In this document: positions 11,331 through 22,916 of the stretch, in pieces
Layout of the letters: each line of letters begins with the position of its first letter
Position numbering within the stretch: the first letter of the stretch is position 1
From: Casuarius casuarius
Lineage: Eukaryota > Chordata > Aves > Casuariiformes > Casuariidae
Reading direction: 5' to 3'
Assembly: GCA_003342895.1 (NCBI GenBank)
Contig: PTFA01000050.1
Coordinates: forward strand, 454,820-518,819
DNA: 64,000 bases
Notes under the pieces: model-generated
The model's input: only the letters and a program-made list of their open reading frames with translations
What the model was told of the DNA's origin: nothing
Databases searched by the model: none
Made by a program: the position numbers and the translations under genes

Positions 11331-12819
11331 ATCTCAGCTGTAGCTGTTAGTGACATGGTGCAGCAGCAGCTTTTTCTTTTGAAGAATGGCATGGATTTTA
11401 TCCTTCTGAAGGTGACTGCAAAGGTGGAGATGGGGGCAAAACAGGGAAGACCCTGAGTCTGTAGTCGGCACCCCCCTGGATTGGAAGGGGGTGTGGATCC
11501 TCATTGGCGTATAGGATCTATACATTGTGAGCTGCATTTACATCCAGCCTTTGCTTTTGCCCAAATCGTAATTCAGGGTTTGGGCTCCTGCACAGTCATC
11601 CTCGAAGGTCTTAAAAGAGGTGATATCATAGAATGACGACCCTGAAAATAAAAAGCAGATGCACTTTTGTGCATGTATCTGGCTATATAGCGCCAGCTCA
11701 CCCTGTGAAGAAAAGTGAGATGCATTTGTAAGAGTGACATTAACGCAAGCGGTGTCGAAGGTGTGCTTTTCAGCTGGTGCTGCAGTGAACGCTCACCACA
11801 TAGCTGTGCATAGGAGGTCCTGCTGAAAATACTTATATATAATTTAACAAAAAAGAAGCTTTTGTACTAAGAAATTATGGCTTAAAGCTTTATTGTTTGG
11901 GAAAATTCCAGCCTTTGTGCTCATATCCCAGTTATTACAGTAAAGACTTCCAAATGGGAGATATTTTAGAAGAAAACAGTACCAGAGTGATAAGGGTACT
12001 GTGCTTATTTTTCTTCAAGCAGTGGTATGCTTTTAGCTTCGGAAGGAATTTTAAAAGGTTCTAGATGAGCTGGTACGAATCAAACATATTCGTACAATAT
12101 TTATATAAAACATGTCAAGAAAAAGGACTAACAGGGACTATTAAAAAAAACCCCTACCTGAGAAACAGCACAATGGCAGTGCCAGTACGCGTCTTACTGA
12201 TCATGTTCAGAGCTGGGATGCACGGATCGGGCTGCAGCACAGGACAATAAAGATGAAAATCTTTGAAACAGTTTTAGGAACATATACCTTTTACTCAATA
12301 ACAACAAAGTCTTACTGGTTATTCCATTTAACTCCATTAAACACAACTTTTGTGGGAAGACGTGTACCTAGAAGAACAGCGTGGCCTGCCACTGCGAAAA
12401 ATATGCACAGCAGCCAAGCCAAGGTGATGTCTCCTGCCCCTGGAAGCAGTATCTGCTACCACAGTACCTCTCCCTCAGTGATATTAACATACAGGTAACA
12501 TTAATAGGAGGAAATTTATTAGCGACGACAGCAAGGCAAGGAAGATTGGTGAGCAAGATCCAAGGGTATGAGGGGAAAGATCAAAAAACATCACAGAGTC
12601 TATCATCAGTCTGTTCCCGGGTCCCTACAAGGGAAAGGAGGCTTCAAAAAGATGAGAAGGAAGCGGCTGATGGGGTGACAGAAGCAGCTCCTCTCCCGGA
12701 CAGTGACAGAGCAGTAATTACAGACAACGGTGACATGCGACGGGGAGTTTTAACCTCCAACTTTGCAGGAGAGGATCCAGACAAAACGCCTGTATCAACT
12801 CGCTCTGTGATAGCAGGGC

Positions 12820-13365
12820 TCGGGAACGGAGGCGGGGAGGAGCAGCGCCTGCCACGGCACCTCGCCACGCACCCAGGGCACCAGGAGCGAGGAGGACGTA
12901 ACGCGGAGCAGGCGGGGTGCTCGCCCCGGCCAAGCCTCGCGTTCCCCGCGACGTGCCACGGGCCCGTGACGATCGGAGGGCTGGATGCTGCCTACAGCGA
13001 TCCCCAGAAGCAGCGCTTACGTATTTATTTTGATTTGTAACATGTGTATTTACGGTGCTTCCTGCAGGCTGAGGACACTGTGAAGCAGGACGACTGTCAC
13101 ACAAGAAGTCTGAACCGCAGCCGCTCCTTACCGCAGCGCCAGCGCCAGCCAGCGCCCGCCGCTGCCGGCCCGCGAGCCTCTTCCCGCAAACGCCAGCCCT
13201 CGACGCCCGAAGCGCCGGGAGGCAGAAGAGCTCTGCACGGCCGTACCGCTTCAGGCAGGGGCTTCCTGCGCCCGGTTCGAGCCCGCGCCTCGCGCTCCCA
13301 CCGCCTCCGCGGGCCGCCGCTCCGCCTCGCCCTGCGCCAAGCGACAGCGAAGCACAGCAAAGAGC
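12820..13365. other. Strong CpG island
   Basis: The densest island in the window, with roughly 38 CpGs between 13110 and 13345 alone. The 219-codon frame 12381-13040 runs into it but shows no recognisable domain. An orphan promoter, for example of a non-coding RNA or an upstream exon, is the simplest reading. Confidence 0.85.
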
Positions 13366-13397
13366 TTCTACGTTTTGCTTGCAATGAGGTACCCATT

Positions 13398-13425
13398 AAA
13401 AATAAATAAATAAATAAAAATAAAA
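13398..13425. repeat. (AAAT)n microsatellite
   Basis: About six near-perfect AAAT units, 30 bases after the strong CpG island ends. Confidence 0.9.
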
Positions 13426-13819
13426 TCAATCGGTGACTATATGTTTCCAAGACCTGTGCTCTTTTCACCCCAGGAATGAACAATGCATTTAGTAGGCAAT
13501 AGCAATTAAAACTGTGACTTCTCCAATCAAGCCCAACTGACAACAACAAACCCACTGCTAAACTATTTGTCATTATTTTCCATTAAAACATTTCTAGTTT
13601 ATTTGGCTATAATTGTTTAGGTATCTTTCACCTGCCTTATCTTGTGAAGCAGAACTGCTTACGTGGAGCTCCTGTCAAAAACACATACATTTTTATTTAT
13701 AGTGTACCAGCATTTATGGAACCAGTCAGGGCCTCATTACTGCTCTGCGACAGCAGTCCCTTCTAAACAGTGCTTTACGAGGATAATAAATGCATGGGAC
13801 ACATCTACGCTGTCCTGTT

Positions 13820-14010
13820 AGCTCGGAGCTCCTCTCCTTGGATTTCTTTCTGGTCCTCCCTGCTCGCGTATCGACCTGCCCTTGCTCCAGGGCTGCCCCA
13901 GGACGACGGCTCTGGGATGGCTCCGGCAGGGAGCAGCCCCAGCCGCACTCCCGGCCGCGCTGGGCGTGCTGCCGGCTCACGCCGGGGAGAATCAGGGCCT
14001 CCTGCCCGCC
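13820..14010. other. CpG-enriched block
   Basis: GC-rich, with CpGs such as ccgcactcccggccgcgctg. With the NRF1-like site at 14108 it forms a second promoter-like patch 0.5 kb beyond the main island. Confidence 0.55.
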
Positions 14011-14107
14011 TTAGGTGTAACCAGAGACCCCACTGTCAGTGCTGGGGGGCCAACTAGAGAGTGGGGCCAAGGAGCCCGAAAGGAAATAAATGCAGAACTG
14101 TATCCTG

Positions 14108-14119
14108 TTCGCATGCGCG
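14108..14119. promoter_or_regulatory. NRF1-like motif
   Basis: ttcgcatgcgcg differs at one position from the NRF1 consensus YGCGCAYGCGCR. It sits just downstream of the CpG-rich stretch 13820-14010, where such sites commonly mark promoters. Confidence 0.35.
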
Positions 14120-14264
14120 TGTGCCCACGCACGCTCCTGCTCTTTCCCTCTCTATCCCCCCGCCTCCCCCCAGCTGCTATGAGGACCAATAAAAGATCAA
14201 AAGCAAATAAAAGAAGCAAATTAATGAAAATGAAGTGGAAGGCTGTAATCACACCCAAGCATGC

Positions 14265-14300
14265 AAAAAAAAAGAAAAAAGAAAGAAAAAGAAAAAAAAG
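14265..14300. repeat. A-rich/GA purine tract
   Basis: Pure A and G over 36 bases. Low complexity. Confidence 0.9.
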
Positions 14301-14459
14301 CAGCCCCAAACAAATTAGTATGTAATACGCTACTTCAGACAGATGTTCAAACAGAAACAAAAGGAAATAAGCTGGAAACCCATACAATGCTGGCTTGAGA
14401 ACTTCTGGGAATCTGGGGGGGGAGGAAGATAGTTTCCCATTTAGCCTGGAGCAGAAATA

Positions 14460-14530
14460 GGGCCAGATTCTGATCCAAAGATGCTCATCCCATTGCCTTC
14501 AATAAAACTACCATCCGGATTGTGCAGTAA
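14460..14530. mobile_element. MITE-like fragment with gggccagattctgatcc terminus
   Basis: The terminus matches the left end of the same group of palindromic non-autonomous elements. The middle (cccattgccttcaataaaac) matches the degenerate 'ccattgaagtcaat' centre seen in them. The right terminus is not identifiable. Confidence 0.55.
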
Positions 14531-15509
14531 CAGCCGAGAAACATGTTTCCTGCACAAAAGAGAGCAGGGATGTGCTCGCAGGGGACTTGGGCTCTGACTG
14601 CCTTACCAGTTCAGTCCGTCACAGGTCCTTATCTGATTCTCACTGTATTTTTCTTCCTGCTTCTCTGCAACCATTATTGCCCACAATTTTTAACCATGAA
14701 AATCACAAGTATTTTCTTTAATATGCAAGGGTTTTGAATATGCAACTTAAGATACGCTCATAACCAGATGAACAAGCTTCTGCCAGTGTACTGGGAGCTG
14801 CAGCGGGTAACTTTTGGAAACGGCTCCGGCAGCAAACACTGCGATGCAGAGTACCTCATCAGCACCTTCCCCGGCACGGTCTTCAGCTCCCAAAAGCCCG
14901 TAGCGTTTCCCAGGCTGTTCTTATCTACTCGCTCAAAAAGAATTAAATACATCACTGTTTGGAGGCAGAGGGTACAGAGCCATCACTGATTCACAGCAGT
15001 TTGCATCCTTTGCGTTTTCTATGATCAAAATATTTCAGTGTTATTGCAGCCATATAACTGTTTTCAATCTACTTCTTTAAGAAAAGTTGTATTGAATGTG
15101 GATTGATGCCAGTAACTGTTCTGCAAGTTTATCACTGTAATTTTTGCCCTTTCAGAATTGCTGCCTCAGATATTGGAAATGTGTATTGTAGGATGTAAAA
15201 CATACAACAGATTAATAAAATGAGCATTGTTTTGGTCTTCTTGATGGTGCCCAATATTGTTAAGAAACAGGAGGATGACTTAATAGTTCAGCTTTTACAG
15301 TGGAATCAGTTAAAAAACAAAGCAGAACACCTTCCCGAAAACCACTCACATTTTGGAAACATCCATCACCTTTCCGTGTCCAGAGTAAAGCGGCCGCAGG
15401 AGCAGCTGTGTGTTGACTCTAATGCTCCCCTGTGGTCTGGTTCATCCTTTGAGCTGTAGCGTCGGCAGGTCTCTGCTGCACGTTTGAAGCATCATCTCCT
15501 GCTTCCCGG

Positions 15510-16440
15510 GGGATCAGCCTTCAGTCTGCTGCGCTCTCCAAGTTTGCGCTTGAGCAGGTGGTCGTCCTTCATCAAGTAGATGCTTTAATAGCTGGAACTT
15601 CCCCCTCAAAAATGTATCAATTATCTCTTCTGTACCTATCAGTTTTCTGACCGCGTCATTTCTGGTGTGGTTTCCGCAGGCAGACTTTATGAACCACCTA
15701 TAGTATTTCATTTCAGAGGCCAACAGCCTTTACAGATCAATCTTCTTGAAGGTCCATGTTTTTACACAGACCCTCCTTGAAAACAAGTACATCTTGAGCA
15801 GCTTGAATTTCTTATATAAGACTATCCTTTAGCCTTCTGTACTGACTTCAGCCCTCGTTTTCCCCATGCAACAAGGCTTTCTCATTAACATAAGAATCTG
15901 CCTTGTTATCCACCTTGCTGTTGCTTGTTTTAAGTCCTGCACAATTCTTTTCTCCTGCAGAGAAACACTGCCATAGCCACACTGATGTGCAGTCTGTTAT
16001 TGACCTGCACCGTGGAGGGCACTCCCTGGCTCTGCAAACCCTTGGCTTCCCATGTCCAGAAGGTGCAGCTCATCCGCGAACCTCAGATTACTGTTAAATT
16101 GCCTGATTGTCTTTAACCTGAGGTCCTGGCCATCACTGTTTTCTCTAGCACCTTCTCAAGACAGATCTGGAAGGGGCCAGGAGATACCAAACCCCTCTGT
16201 CCATTGTGGCCTGCAGTCTTGAAGCAGTCACTCACCTTGCTCTTGGCAGGACTGACAGCTGTGTCTCTTCAAACCGTTTTCAAGCTGGATGAATGACTTC
16301 TTTTCCACACTATAATAAAACCAGTTGATGGTCCATCGTGCCAGATCACGTAAAACGCCTTTTGGAAGCAAACAAAGCAGTTAAAGGCTTTCCCATCAAC
16401 TCATTTGAATTTGGCCACAGCCAGTTCAGGCATAGGACTT
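15510..16440 (-). mobile_element. Decayed non-LTR (RTE-like) LINE reverse transcriptase fossil
   Basis: Read on the minus strand, this stretch carries reverse-transcriptase motifs in the right order. At 16376-16329 the frame reads FVCFQKAFYVIWHDGP, matching palm block A (usually F-x-D-x-x-KAFD-x-V/I-W). At 16086-16069 it reads LRFADE, matching the catalytic FADD block. At about 15771-15690 it reads TWTFKK, then after one stop RLLASEMKYYRW, the conserved C-terminal (C-x-TWT...A-x-EMK-x-YR) segment of RTE-type elements. This continues open to 15514 with VRKLIGTEEIIDT. Block A to FADE is about 100 residues, normal for non-LTR polymerases. The catalytic Asp after KAF is Tyr, FADD is FADE, and the motifs lie in different frames with stops, so it is inactive. 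The 5' part above 16440 and the 3' end below 15510 cannot be delimited. RTE assignment is inference; another non-LTR clade is possible. Confidence 0.72.
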
Positions 16441-17302
16441 GTTGCATTGTCCTATTTTTACTTTGAATCTTTGCAGAACTTCTCGAGAAGAAATCCTCGC
16501 ACTGGCTGATTAGTAAGATCAAGAATTTGCATACTGTGAAAAGCCTGAGTCCAAGAACAGAGCTGTGAAGTTGAAATCCCATCCTTTAATCTCTGCATAT
16601 CTCAGTTGCATGTGTTAGCTGGGGTAAGGGAGAATTTCTCGTCAGTAATTTTATACCCTAGAACTGCAGGCCTTATTTCTCCACTGCTGTGCATTAGAGT
16701 TACTCATTGCGGTACCAAATCAAACAGTACTATTATTCTTCCCATGCTCTCTTTAAATGAGGGTGAGAAGCACAAGAGATGTGGCTCTCTCTTACGAGAG
16801 TCTCAGTGGTATGCCACCACTACAAATGGTACTGTATTTTAGAGTCACGCAGGAAGCCAAAGAGACTAGCCCTGAGAAGTATGCTGCTGCAGCAAGATTG
16901 CTTCTTGTTTCCAAGCTACCTTTTTGTGAAGTCATACATTTACTCTTGAAGTCAGGGGAGCTATCAAGGATCTGAACTTCATGTAATTAGGAGAAAGCAT
17001 CAAGTCATAAAAATGCAAAGTACTTCCTACTGGGTGAGGTGCACAGGATTTAGTGGTCTTGACTGGAAGGGACAAACAGAACCAGAGAAGCTACAATCAA
17101 CAATAAACTGTAAAAATTGCTGCTGTGACACCCGTCTTGATGGCCATTACAACATCGTTGTACACCATGCAATTAATTTCGTCTGTCTTGTTCCCTTTTA
17201 CTATCTGCTCAGCTTCTTTCCTACCCACACAAACACTTTTCTCCGAGCTGGTACTCCCTCCCTTGTCCTGAAGCCAGGCCTTTGCTGCTCCTGCAGGTTT
17301 TC

Positions 17303-17316
17303 TTTTTTTTTTTTTT
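17303..17316. repeat. T14 homopolymer
   Basis: Follows gctgctcctgcagg. No retroposed gene was recognised next to it on the minus strand. Confidence 0.95.
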
Positions 17317-18280
17317 AAACCATTTCTATTCCCTTATGCCAAAATACAAACATGAGATCTCATTCAAATAATTAAAAACTTATTATTAAATATTTTACTT
17401 ATTCAGTCTTTTCTGTTTTAATATTTAATGCATTGTGTCTTTCCCTTGTTTTATGCAGCATGGCAGGATAGTACCGCCATGCTCTTAAAGTGAAGGGATA
17501 CTTGAAGAGATTTGATTTCAGTTTTAGCTGCAATAGCACAGAATGGAAACCAGGAATTGTTTAAAAGAACTGCAGCAGGTAAAGAAAGACTCCTACATGA
17601 ACCCCCATTTACTCTCCAACTGGCTTTTTTTCTCCGCTTAAGTAATATCAGTTCTTTGGAAGAAAAGAATTCTACTTGATGGAATACATATGTATTTGTG
17701 TGAGGTGAAAACAAAGTTTGGAATTTTTTTTTACTATATCAATATATTGCCATAATTGTCTTCAAAAATCAGCAGTTTTCTGATGCTATATTAGATCATA
17801 ATATAAACCTCTAAGCACAGTTTACAGCAGAATATACAGCCATGTCCAGACAGTCTTATTAGAGAGGAACAGCATTTATATAATTAAAAATAACTTCTTT
17901 GCAAAAGTTGAAGTTTTAGCAAACAATTTGGACTGAATGTGCACCTCTGAATTTACCTTTCTTCTTATGTCAAGAAAGTATTTGCAGCGACCTTGTCATT
18001 AGCCAGTTACATTTGTGATATTAGGTACATATGATGGCAATTACAGGCAGAACCTCCAAAAATCCTCGCAGCATACCCGGGCATTGCTATAGCTATTTTA
18101 AGTAGATTTATACTTATGGCATCAAAGACTGTCTCAGAGAGAAGAAAATATGGTAACTGTTGCTTTAAATTATAGCTATCATTACTTCAAAAGGATATTC
18201 AATCAGAAACCACTGCAGACTAAAACTATTTACTTCTTCTGACACAAAAAAGAAAGTAGGCAGTTTCAGCCTGTCATCTC

Positions 18281-18304
18281 TTAATTTTTTTTAATTTTTT
18301 TTAA
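18281..18304. repeat. Tandem ttaatttttt (two copies)
   Basis: Exact 10-base duplication followed by tt. Confidence 0.9.
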
Positions 18305-19288
18305 ATAAAAGAACTGTTTGGTCTGTAAGAAACAAGTTATAAGTCCAGAAGGAATGAGTCAGAACAGGTCTCCTGCTTGGTTTTGACCTTTCCATGCCCG
18401 TCAGCCTCATTAAGTGTCGCAGGTCCTTTGCTAGTTACTTTACAAAAGCTTTAGAAAACATGAAACGAAACTGTGCAATGATCCTGCTTTGGCTGCTTGA
18501 GCGTAACGCTTGGCTGGGTACGCCCAGCGAAACGGCTCGTACGCCAGGTAGTAACAGGTGTCGCTCTTCTACTCACGCAAAAACAAGACGGCAGAGTAAG
18601 TGAAGCCGTGCTTGCTTGCACAGTAGATTTGGTCATAATTGTAAGATCGTGATTAAATTAGCCAGGAGGATCAGCGACTCCTTTGAGCGACAGGACCAGA
18701 ACCTCCACTCATAAAAATTTAAAGCAAGGACTTTTCTATTCGACACAACATTTGTTTAGAGGTTGGCCATGGGACAGCCTGCAAAAGTCAGCAGCTAGAC
18801 ATTTCAGAAGTAGATCTTAAAGAAAATAAATTTAAAAAGGGGCGGGGGGCATTTTATGTGCCTCCTACCAACGTGCTGAGCAAACAGTGAAAACACGAGC
18901 ATTAAATTACATTTAAAAAAAACCTAAAAATAAGTGAAAAGGGTATTGTGACAAGAGGGAGGGGAAAGGATGTTCTCCGTGGAAGAAATATTTCTTGGAA
19001 AAATGAGCAGCCCATAGTCCAGGTGTAGGGAAGAAGGATGAGGCACAGGTCTGCAATTAGGAGGCAAGAGGGTGCAAAGGTGACCGGCAGATAATTTCAT
19101 GGTCCAGGCTTTGAGGGACTAGACACTGGAGTCAGAAGAGTTATGCAAGGCAGATGTTAACAGCTCACAGCAGAAGAGCAAACCCGCTAAGCTCATGATG
19201 CACCCATATTATGGCAATATGATCTGTAGTTTCAATTACAACACATTCATAACAGATATAAGTGCATGAGGCACAAGCAAATGAGATT

Positions 19289-19315
19289 AAAAAAAAGAAA
19301 AAAGAAAAAGAAAGA
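19289..19315. repeat. A-rich purine tract
   Basis: Runs of A separated by single G. Low complexity. Confidence 0.9.
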
Positions 19316-20724
19316 GGTCAAGGCTGTTTCACAATTTCCAGAAAGCGGTACCGTTTCTCAAGAACATTTCTGCTTTGAGCCAAGAGGCTCTGAAGCCGCT
19401 GTCCGCAAACATAAGAGTGACTGAGGATTTCTGTTAGGGCTTTTCAGCATGGAGAGTGATAGCACCTAACTAATCAATCCCTCTGCAATCAGATGTTTGT
19501 TGCTGATTTTTTTGCTCCCAGTGAAGCTGGTTTAAGACCCAAAGACCTGGCAGCCCAGCAGCAGGCAGGAGCAGGGGCTGGTGGCAGGCAGAGGTGCACT
19601 TCTCTAGCTGGCACAGAAAGGGAAGTTTCCATCCAAGCCACCCTTAGTGTCGCGCTTCAGCTTCCCACAGGCCGCCGAGCTGCAGGCTGCCTCAGGAGCT
19701 GGGGCTTCCTCATACAGGATTTTTAACTTGATTTTTCTTGTCTAAGCAGCAGAGCCACACTGATTCTGCCTGAAGTTAATTCTCTGCGCCTACAGAGAGA
19801 GAGGGAAGGGGACAAGACGCATCTCAAATGAGACAGGCTCAGCACAGAACTTGAGACCTAAAACCTGCAAAGATGTCCAGGAAAAAACAAGCAGAGAAAT
19901 AGCTGAGATAAATAAGTGGCCACCCTTTTTGTTGTTGGCATTTCAGCCGGATTTCAAAACATTTGTGCACTGTTTACAATTTTCCATTGCAATTTTTAAA
20001 CCTTTCCTTTCTAGAATCTATTCATGAAACAAACTTTGACATTTGTCTGCAATATCAGCTAATCAGCAGCGTGCACTGTTTATATGCCTGCGCGGATCGT
20101 CGCAGGGTGGTATCAAGTTACCTGAGTCACGTCTAAGTAAGCAGGCAGGTCTCCCGCTGATACTCATATTCTCAGCAAAGTTACTGGTAGCTGTGTGCTT
20201 GAGCAGAGTCCGCGACAGCTTTTCCCCGCCAGGATTCACATGCTTTTCGGTCAGAAACGTCATCCCAGCTCACTGTATTGCTTTTTGCTGCACAAGCAAG
20301 AGAGAGCATAAATACTAGGCAGCACGAGCGAAGTCTTCTCTTAAGTGAATCAAAAAATATCATTGAACACTTAAGGGAAGTTAAAGATATAACGATGAGA
20401 CAAGAGAAATTACATGGAAAAGATGCAGCTGACAAAGCAGCACCTCAATGGCAGGGAAACAGGAAGAGCAGCTCACCCCTCTTTCCAAGTATTTCGTCGC
20501 AGAGCGCCAGCGCGCCTGGCCAAGGGCACCGCTCTGCTTTCCCCACGTCACAGACAGCTTGGCTGGGGATCGCTGGTCTCGCCGGAGACCCAGATGCGAC
20601 GAGGCTGTTGCACTGCCGCGTAGACCATCCATATGACAAGTCACGCCGAACATAAAAGGTTGCTGACATTCAGCTACGTGTCGTTTCACTACAGGTAACC
20701 ACCACTTGAAGCAAATTGTTTCAG

Positions 20725-20757
20725 GGAATGGAATGTAGCAATAATTGATCTAATTAG
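20725..20757. promoter_or_regulatory. TEAD doublet plus homeodomain motif cluster
   Basis: Overlapping TEAD/MCAT motifs ggaatg and ggaatgt (20725-20736) are followed within 20 bases by taattg (20742-20747) and ctaattag (20750-20757). This dense arrangement in AT-rich DNA looks like an enhancer core. Inference from motifs only. Confidence 0.4.
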
Positions 20758-21544
20758 CGTAGGCTGTAATTTAGGAGGGTTCATTATGTCACAGACGTTA
20801 TGACTCCTGGGTATTACTAAAGGACTCATTTGTAGTGCTTGAAATGAATTTCTCTGAACACATATAATGTCATCCGTATAACTAGTAGGTAGCTTTAAGA
20901 TGATCTGACATATTTAAAATCTCTGACTTTGAGAAGGATTAAGTTTCCAGACTGTAATAAACAAATCAGCAAATAGCACAGATTTACTTCTTGCTAAGGA
21001 AAAGAAAAAAAAGATTTAATGGCTATTTCAGATTGAAATGACAAGTACACTCTGTGACAGAACTGCAAAGAAAACTAACACATCATTCTGGAGGAAATAC
21101 GTACAGTGTTTAAACATACTCACAAAATGTGACAAAGACCTTGCACGTCCTGTTTACTCCATCTAACATGGAAAAAGTTTAATGGCTCCTTAAGAGAAGT
21201 CAGTTATATATTATTTCTGTTCTGAAAGCAAGCTGGCACTCTCAGGCGAAATTGCACCTGTGTGAGGTACATGATGAGACAAATGCATAAAGGGGTACAA
21301 ATAGTTTCAGTAGTAACATTGCTGAAGTAGAAACTGAGTTAGAATTAAGTTTAAATTTGTAAACTGAAAAGGTAATAAATACAACCTCTGGTCTTATTTT
21401 TATATTGCTTGCTTCCCTTCAGGGGGCTCTTACTAACAAGATATTTCTTATTTCTTTGCTTTTATGACCTAAAAAGTTCCTTCTTGCACAGATACAAATG
21501 TGTTCTTCCTTGTCACTTACATAGTGTCTGATAAAAAAAAACTG

Positions 21545-21620
21545 AAGAGTACTTAGGCATGTGCTTAACACTAAGCAGCCCTTAGAGCCCCCTTCCTGAA
21601 CCTTCTTAAATCAATATTAA
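21545..21620. mobile_element. MITE-like fragment (cttaggcatgtgcttaac motif)
   Basis: gtacttaggcatgtgcttaa followed by cactaagcag resembles the 'cttaagcacatgcttaactttaagca' block of a sauropsid palindromic element. Only one arm is visible. Confidence 0.45.
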
Positions 21621-22903
21621 AGCCGCTGTTGATTTCATTTGTTCCTGATCCACCCTCCAGGGAAAAACGCAATCATGCCACTGATATTAATGATTTCTAG
21701 AGCGTCCTCTTCTGAGCACACTGCTATCAAGGCCTGATCTGAAATTAACTGAATTAATTCTTTAATTTGTTTAATAACACATAGTTAAATAATTGTTTCC
21801 ATGTGATTTGCATTTGACTTCATGGGTGTCAGAACCTGCAGTATTTGTTTCTCAGCTTCCCTTTGAAAACCTGAATTTTAGAGAATAAAGTCCTAGTTCA
21901 TAAAGTAGAATATTTGAATTAATTCTTGTACACAGAATATGGTATTGCTCAATCAGAAGTGGGCACACCAAGCTGTGTATGAAGCCAAAAACAAAATGCT
22001 GCAGCAGCTGAACTACCTTTACTCAGGTGTTTGGTTTGTTATTATATAGGATCCAGTGGTTTGGAATGCCCCTGCACTAAAAATCAAAAATTTTAAAAAT
22101 GATTTTGAAAAAGTTCTTTCTGTCTCCCTCTAGAAAGCCAGAGACCTAACTGGATGACTGATTCCCATTACTTCCTAATACAGATGGGGGTTCAATATCT
22201 CTTAAATGGTTTTAAAAATCTCAGATATAAATTTAATTTCCAGATACAAATTAGATTCCCATTCCCTTACAAAACCTTCTTTAATGTTGTTACCACTGAT
22301 GTCCTTTTTGGCTCTCTAGGTATCAAATATATTTCTAAGTGGGTACTGAAACAGCTAGGAAAACTGACTGTATTTAGTCTTTTAATTAAATGCTGACAGA
22401 ATTCCTTCAATAGCATTATGCCCAGAAGTGAAAAAACATAATTAAATGATGCTCCTACGCAGGCAATGATCAGCATTCTTGCATGCAAGGTGTGGTAGCA
22501 GAGTAAGCTAAGGATTACTTCTCAGTCTTATTTTTCATATTAAAGTTCTTGTAGCTCATAAGCAACCTTATTCTGTATGCATGAAACATAAACCAAGCAA
22601 TTGTCCTAAGGATGCAGTGGATTTATAAAAGTCCATTAATCTCATTAATAATTGGGTTGCTGACAAGTTAAGTGTCTCAGTGCTGTTAAAACTAAGTATA
22701 TTTTTAACATATCTGACTTCCTCCCATTATCTGTCATCTCACTGAAGAGGTGGGCAAATAAAAGGCTGCTAATCATAAGGCTCGTAGAAGTCCCGTGTCG
22801 TTAACAAGGAAAGGAAAGCCCCAAAGTGAGGAACTGGTGAATTGTACGCGGTTTTGGAACAGATTGAGAAACTGAATGGCAGCACAAAAGGAGGGCTATT
22901 AAG

Positions 22904-22916
22904 GTTAATGATTAAC
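22904..22916. promoter_or_regulatory. Perfect HNF1 palindromic binding motif
   Basis: gttaatgattaac is an exact match to the HNF1A/HNF1B consensus GTTAATNATTAAC. A perfect 12-of-12 match is rare by chance in 64 kb. Occupancy is inference; the surrounding 22840-23000 sequence shows no other obvious promoter signal. Confidence 0.6.

Noticed and set aside
10873..11343. 156-codon plus-strand frame
   Set aside because: Its C-terminal part translates the MITE-like fragment at 11265-11330, and the middle is a CpG-rich stretch.
13274..13284. tRNA B-box-like ggttcgagccc
   Set aside because: The flanking T-stem does not pair and there is no A box or acceptor stem upstream. Coincidence within the CpG island.
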